64,000 nt of DNA, taken from assembly GCA_025403435.1 (NCBI GenBank), contig CM046350.1, positions 15,205,684 through 15,269,683 on the forward strand, written 5' to 3'. How positions within the stretch are numbered: the first letter of the stretch is position 1; every line of letters starts with the position of its first letter. Below the pieces are notes generated by a model. The model had not been told where the DNA came from, did no database searches, and worked only from the letters and a program-made list of their open reading frames with translations. Positions 20,700-33,724 of the stretch are shown in pieces. The translations under genes were made by a program, and so were the position numbers. Origin of the DNA: Artocarpus heterophyllus. Lineage: Eukaryota; Streptophyta; Magnoliopsida; Rosales; Moraceae.

Positions 20700-22267
20700 T
20701 TTCTATGCAATGTTTTGAAGAGTTGAAAATTGATAGAACATCCGGACTTTTGAGCCTCATGTATTTGTATGTAATCCGAGCCTCCTTCCCCCAACCCCAT
20801 CCCATGCTATCCACTTTTTGTAACTCCCCAACTTTTATTGGTGGAGGTGGAGCTTTGTGTTGTTTACAATTCTCTACTTCCTCGTGTGGGTTGAGATGAG
20901 GCCTAATTTGAATTGAATTAATATTTCTAAATAACTTAATATTTGCTGCTAGTTTACTTTGCACTGAAATAGACAAGCTAATCCTAGTGCAACTGATGGT
21001 TCATCGTACTAATCGAAATGTTGCTTTAGATTTATGTCAAAGGACCACTATATCACACCCCAATGCAAGCGTGGTCCACTCAAATATTGCATAGTATTTG
21101 ACAAACTTTGTTCCAACTCAACAATATAAAACTCTCATATGTTATAATGTAAAGCAAAATTATGTTACAATATAAACCTCTCATATGCTACAGCATTTTT
21201 ATTTCTTATTTTCAGTTTTAACTTGTTTTTTAAACATCCTTTAGTTTAATTCTGTCATGACAGCATAATTATATATTTTCAAAATGCTAAGAATATCAAC
21301 TTATGAGTTGTTATATTTTTATTGATAGGTGCTTAAAAGATTATCATATTAATAAACTACGTCTTTCAAAATGAATTAATGACCACTCATGAGTTGCGAT
21401 AAAAATTGGGAACGTTACTCACATAACAAACCGATAAGCGCACACAACGTGTGAAACAGACGAGACCAGGAAACTCAGCATATACAATCAATACGCAACT
21501 GGTTAACTTTCATGATGGTACGTCGCAGCTATTTTGAAGAATCACAAATTGGACAATTTGGAATCACCATTCGCAGAGATCGTCGATAAAGACTTGACAT
21601 AGCTATTATAAAAACTAAAATCTGCGCAAAGACATGTAGCGACTACACAGAAAGCAGTGCAGCTCAGGCGTTTAACAACTTTTATTGTGCTCACAAGAAT
21701 TGTGGATAATGAACTAATGAGGATAAATCTTGTCGGCCTTTTTTTTTTTTTTTTTTTTCACTCAAAAGCCATGTTCAAAGATATGTAACGTTCTCACATG
21801 TAAAGCCAATCAAAAAGCTTCCCCACAAGGAAAATCAATCTCACTTCAATTTCCTGAATAATTAGTGGGGAAAAAAGAGAACCAAAAACAAGAGCAAATG
21901 CCACTAAATTCAGTTTTAGACCATTGTAATCATCCTACTAAATACATTCATGCAATAGCAAGCTTCATTGTTCTTCCCATGAAGCAAGCCAACAATGTAT
22001 ACAACTTATTATATTATATATATATATACACTATACACACAAGGGTTATTTTTCATAAACATGGATTTGTACATAATCTTTTAACCAGATAATATAAATA
22101 AATAAATAAACACTGGAACTAATTCCGGCCAAAGTTGACACTTTACTTAAATTCTACCCCCAATTTCAGCAACACCCAGAATACAACAATCAATCCTCAA
22201 GCATCAACAAAAACATTTTTTTTTTGGGGGAAAAAAAAGAAAAAAAATGTAAAGGAACAATTAGGAA
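20700..22267. other. intergenic region between convergent genes
   Basis: Holds the 3' flanks of NSF (plus) and of the small membrane protein gene (minus). Near 21110-21240 there are 'aaactctcatatgttat' type motifs of the MITE family seen elsewhere. A T run lies at 21739-21760 and a short TA run near 22013-22026. No gene seen. Confidence 0.5.
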
Positions 22268-22717
22268 TTAATCATACTTTTCTCTCCATGAATAAACAAG
22301 GAAGAAGACCCAAGAGAGAGCCAAGAGGACGTCGCCGACGCTCTGCCTGATCCAATCCCAAGCGAGGTCCTCGACTCTGCGCTCGAAGTAAATCCTCCAG
22401 AGCGCCATGAAAAAGTGGAGAACCGTACATCCCTTGGCGAAGAAGGCCTGGAATTCCCTGTCCCTCACGAACGACACCATCACGAGGACGAACCCGATCG
22501 CGATCAGGAGGAGGCCCGAGAACGAATCGGAGGTCCGGATCAGGAGCTGGTCGTGAGGCGTGGACCCCAGCAGCCGGACCGCCGTCTCGCTGCCGTGCCC
22601 AAACGTGTAGATCTCTTTCATGTAGAACATCATGAGGCCGCCGCAGCTTAGGGCGATCAGGCCGTGGAGGACGCAGATCACGAAGAACGCCGACGACGAT
22701 GGGGCTGGTGATGCCAT
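22268..22717 (-). CDS. small four-helix membrane protein of a conserved plant family (DUF7865-like)
   Basis: Single exon of 149 aa on the minus strand with GC-rich coding sequence, unlike its AT-rich surroundings. Four hydrophobic segments are seen: about residues 9-32, 67-85, 92-110 and 125-143, separated by short loops containing KEIYTFGHG, LLGSTPHDQLLIRTSDSFSG and FERRVEDLAWDW; the chain ends WREKYD. The loop GSTPHDQLL and the C-terminal VFFLVYSWREKYD look strongly conserved in a family of uncharacterised plant proteins, which I recall only as a domain of unknown function, so the family number is not certain. No signal peptide beyond the first helix and no catalytic motif. Function unknown. 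The ATG at 22717 gives the complete first helix. Confidence 0.85.
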   Translation of the reverse strand: MASPAPSSSAFFVICVLHGLIALSCGGLMMFYMKEIYTFGHGSETAVRLLGSTPHDQLLIRTSDSFSGLLLIAIGFVLVMVSFVRDREFQAFFAKGCTVLHFFMALWRIYFERRVEDLAWDWIRQSVGDVLLALSWVFFLVYSWREKYD

Positions 22718-23977
22718 TTGATGACGATCTGATCAGCCGTATTTATTTATTTTTTGATAATATATTTAATTTCCTTTTAATACCTTTAAGTAAAAAGAAA
22801 ATATTTTTTTCCCCAAAAAAAAAAAAGAGAGTAAATATTGTTTTAATGTTAGAGTAATTTCTTATAAAAAAGGAATTAATAAGTGGGCGAGAGAATCTGA
22901 GACAGAGTGCTGTCAGTTTGGTGTTTGTTTGTTGTTTAAGTGCCAGAACTTCAATCAAAAAAGATATTAAAAAGTACTGAGGAATCTAGTGGGACCCAGA
23001 CACCCAGATTTGTGTGAAGGACATTTGTTGGATACTTTGTCCCATGTAACGTCACACGTGGCACTTGCCGACATTTTCATCTCTAATTCTACTCGACAGT
23101 CTTCGGATTTTTTGCAAGAAAAACTGAAATAGCTTGTTCCGAGAAAAGACATTAAAAAAAACACACACGCTAAAAAGGAAGAAAATTTTTCTCCAAAAAA
23201 AAAAAAAGACGAAATTCTACAACTTTTCTAGCAACTACAAGCATCAAATTTCATTTCCGAGGCAACAAATTGCTTAATGCCTAACACTGAGATGAATGGT
23301 TTCTGGCCAAACAAAAAAATTTGCCTAACATGAGACTATGCATAAAAGTTGGTTATTGGGTACCCACACCGCTTTGTGACATTAAACAAAGACTTGTCTT
23401 TTAGAATCAGACTATATTTTAAAGTCTGATATTCCAAATTGTCAAATCTTTTTTATAAGTATCAATGATACGTTTCGCAATGCAATTAGATCAAATATTC
23501 TATAGCATGTGAAAGGTTTACATTGTAATAGTTAAAAGTAATTATAGTTGAAAAGACGTTGTCAATATCAAAAAGAGTTTCGTCTGTTCAGTTTAGCCAT
23601 TCTTGTGAGAAACAATTTTTCACAGTCATCAATTGTAGGAAATTGCAAAGAGAAAACTATCATCTTTATTCAATTTCAGGGAAACATGAATAAATAGCTA
23701 CATAATTTGGAGTTCAATACAATGGATGTATCTTATCATAATTGTAACCAAAATGGGCCACCACATGACACATTTGGCAGCGAACCCATATTACAATTAT
23801 TATATACAACGAAAAAATGAGTAAAATTAAAGACATTTCAGGTGGAAAGAATGAGAAACATGTGTTCCCTGTGGAAGAACTATGACACTCAACTTGCATA
23901 AGCCTACAGCCCCCAAAACCAAGGATTTCGAGAGGGCGAGGGAAAAGAATAATTTACTTTTGCTTGAACAAAACTTT
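22718..23977. other. intergenic region
   Basis: 5' flank of the small membrane protein gene and 3' flank of the DUF616 gene. AT-rich with A runs near 22817 and 23195. Around 23500-23550 it carries 'catgtgaaaggtttacattgta', another degraded copy of the dispersed MITE motif. No gene seen. Confidence 0.5.
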
Positions 23978-26900
23978 TTAGCTTGAATCAGTGTCCCTAC
24001 CACCAACAACGACTTTTCGGTGACGTCTCGAACCAGATCTCCTATTTCTCCCCCGCCGTGTTGTGACCGTTCTAACTGGGGCAGTAACAACACTTTCGGG
24101 GGAAGTTTCAAGTAATACTGTCATTGGCGTTTCAATAACCAGAGGAGGAGGAGGAGGAGGTGGCGGTGACGGTGGTGGTGGCGGCGGTAATACTGGTGGA
24201 GGAGGTGCATGAGCAGCCAAGAGTTGCTCCATCACCTCTCTGTGGTATTTCTGCAGGCAGCATAAAAACAAAAACAACAAAAGAAAAAAGAGAATATGTC
24301 AACCAATGTTCCGCGACTATAAGTAGCTAGTTCCTGCTACAAGTTGCCAAAAAATTTCCTTTGGCATCATCAAAATGATTTTTAACTACACCTAAATCTT
24401 CTGATGGTTATGCATCCGTTGTCCATGCCATTATAACGTTGGTTAAGGATCTTAGAGTTTCTTTTTGTTTTAGCATTTCCAGGTCCACTTCTACAAATGT
24501 AGTGGTTAGTACCAAATTTAAAAATATTCTGAAAACTACGAGCAATCGTTCGGAAGCAACAAATAAAACGATTGATGCAAAGGGTAAGGTCACACAAAAC
24601 AATGAAGAAATCAGCAACGTCCTTTTTTTATATACTACCTTAATGTGTAAGCATACAAGGATCAAACCCATTTATGCAAAAAAGTAATTACCTGAACGAC
24701 AAAATTACGCCTTTCACAGTCGAGGAACATATTGATAGTGTAATTTGTTTTTGCCCTGATCTTGTCCCTCACAGTGGAAAAACTAATTTGGTCCCTGGAA
24801 GTAAATCGATCAACTTCATTGAACCAAAGACAAGTAAACAAGTTGCTGATAGGAACATGCTCCCTTAATATAACACATCCTTCAGGAACATCTGCAAGGC
24901 AACAATAAAACAGAAAAATTAACCAAATAAAATACATAGAATTACACGAAAAGACAGAGGAAGTTGCACCAACCACTTGTAATTGGAAGCTTTTCTGCAG
25001 TATATGGAGTCAAACCCTCCTTTCTATAGAAATCAACCTGGAAGTCAATGGAGGCATTATCGTATTTTCCAGCAACTTTGTTTGCCTCAGCTTCCACAAA
25101 CACATCAAATCGTTTATAGTGTCTGGAAATTGCCAAAGTCGCATTCTTCCTCCACAAAAACCTGAAGTCAAATGAAAAGAATAAGGGGTCAAGGTGCCAA
25201 CAAAATAAGAAAATCAGAATAAAGGTAGCATATAGAAAATTATTATCCTTTTAAAGGGTGCATTTTTTGCATTTCATTCAGTATCCAAACATTTGAAAAG
25301 TTCAAAATTTAATGGAGTCCAAAGAACATATTGCAGTTAGAAGGTTAAGAAGGCATCAGTCATACACGTTGCATGGGCTTCACATTAGTCCAGCATCTCA
25401 CTCATCTTATCTTGTTCACACAAAATACGACATAATATTGTTAAAGGTTGCATGGGTTTCACATTAGTCCAGCATCTCACTCATATATCTTGTTCACAAA
25501 CTATGACATAATATTCTTAAAGCCGCCTAGGAAACAAAGTGTATTTGACAACATGAACAAAATGCAAGGAATAATTAACACCCCTGCCAGTCCTAGATGA
25601 GGGCACAATGCAAAATACTACACAATGGGGAAGGAAACGCCGCTAGGTTCTGGAGATCATAATTAAGTATTTAAAGCATGATTTGCAAATGTTGCACACT
25701 AAATTACCTCATTACTTATCTTAACTCTTATAAAATAGCAGTATGGGAATAATCTAAATTCAATCCTAGGAACATCACACTACCTAAAGGAGGAAGCTTG
25801 TTGCTGTATTGCACAGCATATATAAGAAACGATATAAAAACATGTATGGTTGGCATTCTGTCAGTACAAAAACCTGTTGTGCAAAACAATTGGATTCATT
25901 CCAAGAAGATTAAGGTGTCTTGAAATGAGAAAGAATCCTATAAATAAGAATCAAACAGTTTGACTTGTAAAATGTATCAGGCAAGAGGATTCATGTGTTA
26001 ATGAAAATCTATACAAGTTCAAATGCGAAAGAGAGGGAGAAACCACACAAACCTTTCAAGAACTTGATATGGATCCACCACAAGCTCAAGTTTTCCATCA
26101 ATCCACAATGAAAAGCGAGCATTGGGAAACAGCCTATGCATTAGAAGCTTGGGAATCTGTAACCAGAAATTTGCTTGAGAACAAAAGGTAAATAAAAGAA
26201 ATATTATGATTAACATTAACTACACAATGCACCGTGATTCAGGGCATAGAGCCCTGTAAATTCTAACCAAAATATTGACCAAATTAGCCCTTTGTTTAAG
26301 TTGAAACTCTTTCCTCCTAAGGAAAAAAGCTTACATAACCATTGCAAGCTACATGTTGCTTGGAAGTTTTAAATTTATGATAAAATCAGGCCACTTAATG
26401 TGCTTGTGCTCTTCCTTCCTTTTTTCATCTTTCATATGGTAGCAAGGGGAAAAAAAAAATCCAACCAGAAAAATTTTAGAAATCTGACCTTCCCTGTGCG
26501 CCTGCCATCCTCATAAGGAAGGTTATGAACAACGACAATTCTCCATACCCCAATTTTCCTGTTGCTGTCCATAGCACCAGTTTTCTTCACATAATCTTCT
26601 GTGATTTCATCAATAAACATGTAGAAGCAAACAGTCTCCTTGGAATATTCACTAATGTTCTTTGGCTGGTTTATCTCATCAAAATTTCCTAAGAAAATGA
26701 TATCTTAGATGAGAAAATAGCGGTCTTGGTCAAGTTAAAAAAGGGTTGAAACTAAATCATGACATTACCAAATATAGCTGATGCAACAACGACACCATGA
26801 CACTGCTCCATAGAAAGGAGGTCAGTATCATCTATATCAAATCCTGTATTGCGGCCAGGTTTAGCTCCTTTGACAAATCTGATTCGTGTACAGATACCAC

Positions 26901-27918
26901 AATGAAATCCATAAGAGCATACAAGGGAAAACATAAGACATAAAAATCTGTTATTAAGAAAAGAAGAGAAGAAAAAAGGACATACCCACAGTGCACGCTC
27001 ATTGATTCTCTTATATCGTAAGAATCGGTTCTGTGAGCCAAAGTAGGATAACCACCAAACTCCGAGCCTCCAAATTCTGTGTCTCTAGATAAATTTTCTT
27101 CGTAAATGTATGTCAAATTCTTAACTGGAGAAGGCGAGGGGACCTTTGGCATTAAGGCTACAGCTTCCTCCACAGGAAGATAACACACAGGACAAGCTGA
27201 TAAACAAGGAAGCAAACCCATTAGCTTAAACAGTAAGAAATTAAAAAAAAAAAAAAAGCAACCTCATTAAGGGAAGTACCAATGCTAAAAACATAGACTT
27301 CGCCAAATAAAAATAATTGAAATAAAGACGAAGTAGAACTCACGTCGTGGTCCAGTTCTTTTCTTATCCGCAGGCGGAGGAGGCAAAGTGAAACTATTAC
27401 AAGGATGCCCAGGAGGCAAAGTGTACCCCAGGAAAACAGCAGGAGGAGGAGGTGGCAACGCAAAACTCGGAGTTACTCCGATGGTATCGACGCTGTTTCT
27501 TTGCTCTCCATACGTGGGTGAAAACTCGACAAAACCTAAACCCGCTGTGTTGTTCATAGAAATGTTGTGGGCAGGATCGGTTTGTGGATCCTCACCTGAT
27601 TGCAAGACAAAAAGAACGCAATCTAGATCCTCTTCCCACACAAATTAAACACAAAGCTTCCGAAACACAAAAAATAAAGTACTTCACAACCTAATTACAC
27701 AGCAAATAAGAAGAAAGAAGATCGTTTTAACCATGCAGGCAAATTTTCGGGCCTAAAACGAACTTCAGACATTGAATTCTAACTATCAGTTCTATATAAA
27801 CAAAAACCAAAACACAAAAACAAAAACAAAAAAATTACTCTTAACTAAATGCTTTTCACAAATTAAAAAAAGCTGATTTGAAAAACAGAAACTTTTCAGA
27901 AAACCAATAATAGAATGA

Positions 27919-27949
<31 letters not shown>

Positions 27950-28185
27950 CCTTTTCCAACGTACAAAACCCAGCCGAAAACGCCGGCGGAGATGAGGCAG
28001 AGAAGGAGCATTCCGACCTTTTTCCGGCCGACGAACTTGCAGATCCAATGGACCAACCTTTCCTTCTCCTTAATCATCTTCGTAGGTTTTCTCGAACTTG
28101 CTTGAATTGGCAACCCGCCATTCTTGTCGACCAGAGACCCATAACTGCCGGACCGAATCCCCAATCCCAATGACCCTCCAGTCAT
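23978..28185 (-). CDS. DUF616 membrane glycosyltransferase-like protein (MUCI70/TOD1 family)
   Basis: Nine exons, minus strand, 5' to 3': 28185-27951, 27595-27344, 27196-26986, 26878-26769, 26688-26489, 26156-26053, 25161-24974, 24891-24692, 24250-23978; the frame is open for 590 aa. The N-terminus is cytosolic-type and basic, followed by one membrane helix at about 56-76 (VGMLLLCLISAGVFGWVLYV): a type II Golgi-like topology. A Pro-rich stem (PPPPPAVFLGYTLPPG, about 120-140) precedes the DUF616 domain from about 162 (PCPVCYLPVEEA), with MSVHCGF (C232), FDIDDTDLL, CFYMFIDE and SLWIDGKLELVVDP (about 352-365). The tail has a polyproline run (about 516-537) then an Arg-rich segment RRGRNRRSGSRRHRK. 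Family members include Arabidopsis MUCI70, needed for seed mucilage pectin, and TOD1, linked to turgor in pollen and guard cells; the reaction here is inference. Which paralogue this is cannot be said. Confidence 0.92.
27924..27949. repeat. GA/CT microsatellite forming the 5' end of DUF616-gene intron 1
   Basis: On the minus strand the intron opens directly as GTCTCTCTCT..., about 13 CT units. The microsatellite therefore includes the donor dinucleotide. Confidence 0.85.
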
Positions 28186-29757
28186 TGTCTCTTCAATCCC
28201 GCTTCCTCAACTCTCATTGAAAAACTCTTCGCCCCCAAAATCAATCACACAGAAATCCAACAATTTGCCCTAAAACCTCACTGAAATCACCTTCCCCAAC
28301 CCCCCAAAAAAAAAAAAAAAAAAAAAAACTCTTGGAAATGTACTTCGCAGAAACAATCTCCCGCTATATCACTTGAACTCGATCAATTATCCAAAAAAGT
28401 CAAAATTATCTGGAATTCTAAATCGATTCCAAGCCAAATCCTACTTCAAAAAAAAATTGAGTTTTTCAGCTCAATTCAGAAAGGAAAAATGTGACCCTGA
28501 AGGGGGAAACACTGTGTATTATACGTATAATAATATAGGGTTTGTGATTGGACGGAAGGGGTTTTATGAAATCTGTTAGATCACCAATATTGTGATGTGA
28601 TTCTATTTACTTTCTTCTTTTTATTTTGTTTTTGTTTTTTTGTTTTTTGTTTTTGGATGTTTTTGGTAATTTTGAGGTGATCTCCGCGGGTAAATTTTAC
28701 GCATTATTTATACAGTGACGGTTCTTGAAAACATTTATTAGGGGAAAAAAGGATTTATTTTGATTTTTGACAACATTTATTAGGGGAAGAGAAGGGATTT
28801 ATTTTGATTTTGGAGAAATAAATTACGTGAAAATCAGTCTAAAAGAAAAACAAAAACGACATGGAATAGCATGATAGGGTAATACTTAATAGACAGCCAA
28901 ATCAGGTGGGCTGTAACACGTGCCCGACTTTTTAACAATGATGCCTCACCTTAGATGGCACGTAAAATTCGTGCTACCACAATTGGGAAGTGCCACCTGT
29001 CAAAGTTTATAAAGTTCAACTGCCTTTTCCGACTTATTAATTGCAAAACTAAAGTCGGGAAAAAACTTTCTTTCCTTTTCATAGAATTCTTTTTCTTTTT
29101 TTTTTTGTAATGAGTTGGGAAAGGGTCTCAATTTTCGCCTGGAAAAACGTTTCAATTTTAAGGCAAGCGAGGAATCACTATCGGTTTTCCCCTCTTTGTA
29201 CTAATGGTAAAAAAAATTTCCTACTAGCATAAGGATGACAAGATTGCAACTTTAGAAATTAAGTGCCAAGTTTGAACCAAAAGTTTGAATGAATAGTATT
29301 TGAGAAACATTGGAGAATTTTATGTTATTTGAGTTGGAACTGTTAAGTTAAAACTGAGTTTGTTAAGCATCACAAAAAATTTAAACTTTAGTAAGAAAAG
29401 ATAGTATTATAATAAAATGATTCAAATTATTTGGCCCAAACCTACAAATTAAACGTTCATTAAATTTTTATGTAAATAAATAATTGAGAGTTTATGTTAC
29501 GTCAGTCTACATTTTTACTATTGTTGATTATAAATGCGCCTTTTGAAAAATTGATTATAAATGCTCCTTTTGTTTTCAAAAAATTTCAAATAAATAATTA
29601 AGATTATGACTCTTGTAGAAGCTGGTTTTATCTAAAAGAATTTCGTTCTCTGTATAAAAAAAAGAAAAAAAGAAAAGAAAAGACGTACATTATAGAGCTA
29701 TGTGACTGTCTGGTTTTTTTTCTCTCTCTTTTTTTTAGACATTTATCTTAGAGCTAT
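28186..29757. other. intergenic region, 5' flank of the DUF616 gene
   Basis: A long A run (28306-28328) lies about 125 bp upstream of the ATG. Two neighbouring imperfect copies of 'acatttattaggggaa...ggatttattttgattt' occur at 28730-28815. Two copies of 'agagctatg(t/c)gactg' (29694 and 29750) precede the Gypsy insertion. No gene seen. Confidence 0.5.
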
Positions 29758-29762
29758 GCGAC

Positions 29763-32700
29763 TGTAATGACCGAGAAAACGTCATCAATAAAACCTAATA
29801 TTTAATTAGGTTTAATTAATGAATTTATTCTTAAAAATATAAAATTGTGTAAAAATTGTAATTTATGTGAAAATTACAATAAAATATGAATGAGCAACAT
29901 TGATTGCAAATTTTATGGCATATATAATGCAATGGTGGATATTATAAAATACAAATTTTATGAGTTTGATGACTCAGAGATTTGTGCATAATATCCATAA
30001 AATGAATTTCATGTCACAATTAATTGTGAAATTGTGATATAAACGAATGAATGATTATAATGTAAATAGGACATAGAGGTTGTCCTAACCCTAACCAGGG
30101 GTAGAAAGGAGGCCAGAGCAGTATAAGAATACTGCTAAATAAAAACACAGATATGAAAAATGTTATGATTGGCCTTAAAAAGTAAACGAAAAGTAAGTTA
30201 AATATTTTTATACAGTCTAAGGATAGAAAGTACACTGAATTGGCCACGGCAGTATAGGAAAAATACTGTGTGGTGAAAAATTACACAGTATAAATTTTTA
30301 ACTCCATAAAGTGGACACTTTTTGCTTTTCTATTGGGCCACATGTCAAGAAAAGTGGCCCAATCATTTTGTGACACCTAGTGGTGTACTCATGGGTTACC
30401 ATGAGTCACCAAATGAGATAAACATGCATTTATGGCAAGTTTATCAAAGTTTTCTTTTCTTTTCTTTCCACCAAAGTTTCGGCAGCCATAGTTCTGCTCC
30501 TAAAAAAAATTTCTCAGCCCCAAATCTTGCAAAAATAGTCCCCAACAAATTTTACAAGCAAGAACAAGGATTTTCCCACAAGTTTAAGGTAAAATCCTAA
30601 ACTTTTAATGGGTTTTCAAGGGATTTTTCATGGGCAAAGGACAAGAGATTAATCCATGGTATTTTTGTATGGAAAGGAAGCTTAGGAGGGAGTCTAAAAG
30701 GATTTTGAAAGCTTCAAACCAAAAGGGTGTCATTTTGGTAAGTTTTAAGCTTTAAAGGTTGAAATTTTATAGATTTTGTTTTGATTTTTGTTCTTTCAAA
30801 CCCATGAGGGGTTTTGAACATGTATTTGATGGAAGTTCATGTATATGTGGTGTATGATAAGTTTGAGTTATGGAAATTTTTGTTTTAGTGTAAATCGGCA
30901 ATTTTTGTAAAAATGGTATTTTTGTAATTTTGAGGTTAAACTTTGCAAAGATGATGTTTGAGCATGGGAATGTATTGATTAAGGTATGAAATGATTTCTG
31001 CAGGGGTAAAATTGCAAGTTTGAAATGGATTTATGTAAAAATGCCATAGGGACTAAATTGAAAGAAAAAAATTCCTCTCGGCAGAATTGGAAATTAGCCA
31101 AAAACACCCCTGTACAGTGATATTTTGGAAAAAGTTAAAACACAAAAGTTGTAGATCTCGATGAAACTGTTAGGCCACGCGGACGGTTCATCAAAAAACT
31201 GAATCGTTTATGAGATTTTAATTTTTCAAGAATTTATGGAAATTGTGAAAAATTTGAAAAAGGGGCAAAAAGGTCATTTCTCAAAGGATTTTGAATATGC
31301 TACTTTGAGCAAAAATGATCCTTGACAAAAATAGAAAATTCTGGTGCAAAGAAGTAAATTTTAGTTTCGGGGGCAAAAACGTCAAAATTTTTGGGTTCAT
31401 GGACTAAACCGCAAAGTTTAATGAAAATGGGGCATAATTGAGAAATAAAGAGATTTGACCCACTAGGATGTTATTTTAGAATGAATATATGGTTATTTTA
31501 TAAGAATAACGAAATCGAGCTCGGGTAGGTTAGTAAACCTACGGAGGGCAAAATCGTCATTTCTGCCCAAATAACCCGAACTGCTTTGAAATGTTCCCAA
31601 TGGGATAAGAAAACGACTAGAAATGTTTCCACCCTTCGTTAGAAACGATATGGTGAAGTTAGATAGAAATAAGAAAAAACGGTGGTTTTTAGAGTTAAAC
31701 ATAGTAATGCAACTCAATTTATTAACTAACAAATGTTTCGTATCGAAACATAGTAAAATTTGGCTAATGGCTTTGTAATTGGCCAACAGGATCCTAGGAA
31801 TCTAGAAGAAAGGATATCGTGGTTAAGTTGCCCGACAATTGTATCAAGTAAGTACCCATCCCACCTACAGTATGAAATTGTAGGCTTAGAGTATAAAATG
31901 TGTATATGTATACTTGTATGTATATCAAGGTGTATACTTGTATGTATGCAATAACATAAGTATTTATAAATAAAAGAAAGGGTATACTTGTGAGTATATG
32001 GAATATATATATATGCCTGAGCGTATATTAATGCATACCAGTGTGTATATTTTATGTTAAGTACCTGTTAGTACATTATGCTATATATACCTGAGCGTAT
32101 ATTAATGTATACCAGTGTGTATATAAAGTATGTACCTGTATGGTCTATATCGTACAAAAGTATTTATGTAGATTATGTTATGTATAACATGTACTCATCA
32201 CTTCATGCATGGTATGTTAACCATAATAAGTGAATTGGTAATGAATCACCAAAAGTTAAGAAAAGTGTCGTACCGACTCCTGACTCAAGGGGAGTTTAAG
32301 GATTACAGGATGGTCACGGTGTTACGTAGACCTAAGTGCGCAATGGTACGAACACTTGGGCCCTAGTTAAAGATAAGAAATGATAAGGATAATGAAGGAT
32401 TATAAGAAAGCATAATATGATCATGCATTTTATTGAATGTGCATGTGGGTTTATATGGGACTTACTGGGCGTTAGCTCATTAAGTTTTTCATGTTGTAGG
32501 TATTCCGACAAAAAGGTCAGAATAAATCATAATGATGAGCTGGCGGACGGATGATGTGTGCAGACTGGGTATGGTTTCCGCCGCAGTATGTTTTCCGCTG
32601 TATGATATTTTAAATTATTTTGAAAGTAATGTTTGATAAGCTATATTGTAAGAGAAGGATGGTTATGTAAACACAAGTATATGTATGTATCTCACAGGTT

Positions 32701-32812
32701 ATTAAACAATATATGTACAGTATTTGTATTAAAAAAAAAAAATTTCCTAAATTTTTGCCCTAAAGTAATGAAGAAAGAGTTTAATCACAGCCCGAAAAGG
32801 CGGGTTGTGACA
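29763..32812 (+). repeat. 5' LTR of the Gypsy element (3050 bp)
   Basis: Begins tgtaatgaccgag and ends ggttgtgaca (TG...CA). Identical at a fixed offset of 8897 bp to the right LTR wherever I compared, apart from one base (T at 32494 versus C at 41391) and one A in a poly-A run near 32731. It contains small TA-rich 'gtatac' repeats at 31890-32170. Its short open frames are not conserved coding sequence. Confidence 0.95.
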
Positions 32813-32814
32813 GT

Positions 32815-32826
32815 TGGTATCAGAGC
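32815..32826 (+). other. primer binding site (initiator tRNA-Met type)
   Basis: TGGTATCAGAGC begins 2 bp after the 5' LTR, the usual complement of the 3' end of plant initiator tRNA-Met used to prime reverse transcription. Confidence 0.92.
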
Positions 32827-32966
32827 GGAAATCTTGTCATCCTACTGCACATCGTCGTCTGCTCCATTGCCATCGCTCAAGTAAGATAGTTTGATTTTAA
32901 GTATAAGAATGTTCAGTACTAATTTATATGATACTGTTATGTTAATTACGACAATAAATATAGTAT

Positions 32967-33724
32967 ATGGCGGAGCCGCATCATGATCGTGATATGGAAG
33001 CTGATCAAAGAGCCAGCATTGCTTTTCAAGAGGAGATGCCACCGCGGAATTATGGGAGTCGGCAGCCAATGGTGTAGACCGAATGGCTTAGTTAAAGTGA
33101 TTTTTAACGCTTGTCATATGCCACCGCATCTTCTAGTTTTATTGGCCTCAGTATTATTGATGAGGGAAGCCTTAGTATATGGTTAAGGATTGAACTTGAC
33201 AAGCAACCACGAGATTGGTAAGGTTTTAGAGGATAAATTCTAGCTAAGTTGCACCCATACCACCAGCAAACGTTATTCCAGTCTAGGTGATTTCGATGTT
33301 GTGGGCGGACGGGAGACATCGATTGTACCTGCAAGTAGAATCGATATGGGGAAGATACGTAGGCGAACCGATAGATCATTACATTCTTAAATTTCGCCGT
33401 ACTAAGATACCACTGATTCCGCCACAATTACCCTTATGGTGCATTTACTAACTAGTTTGGAGAGATCTTCCCAACGTGGTCCAGCAGCGAATGCAGTATC
33501 CTGGAAATTACCTTAGTATCCATGATTCTCTTATGGCGACATTACATGCAGACTAGAATGTAGCCGCACCATTAGAAGATCCTCCAGTAGGTATGGATGA
33601 TGATGATGATGCTGATGATGATAATAATGATAACATTGATGAAGAGCCTGTGCCTCTAGAGCCTATAATCGCAAGTGATGATAAGTCGACTGATTCGGAT
33701 ATGGAGGAAGAAGAGGAATCCTAA
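32967..33724 (+). pseudogene. degenerate unidentified reading frame between primer binding site and gag
   Basis: An ATG at 32967 opens a frame (MAEPHHDRDMEADQRAS...) that soon breaks. By following frames across stops, coding-like stretches continue (YVGEPIDHYILKFRR near 33355; WRDLPNVVQQRMQYPGNYLS near 33460) and finish in a clear acidic tail of Asp/Glu (33594-33724, ending MEEEEES then TAA). The sequence is not gag and I do not recognise it. It could be an extra ORF carried by this family or a captured host fragment. At least several stops and frameshifts make it inactive. Confidence 0.45.

Noticed and set aside
22415..22651. Plus-strand frame opposite the small membrane protein gene
   Set aside because: Antisense of a GC-rich coding exon; the minus frame has four conserved-looking helices.
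30020..32366. Several 60-97 codon frames in the LTR, each present twice
   Set aside because: They repeat exactly in the second LTR at an offset of 8897 and carry no domain; they are LTR sequence, not genes.
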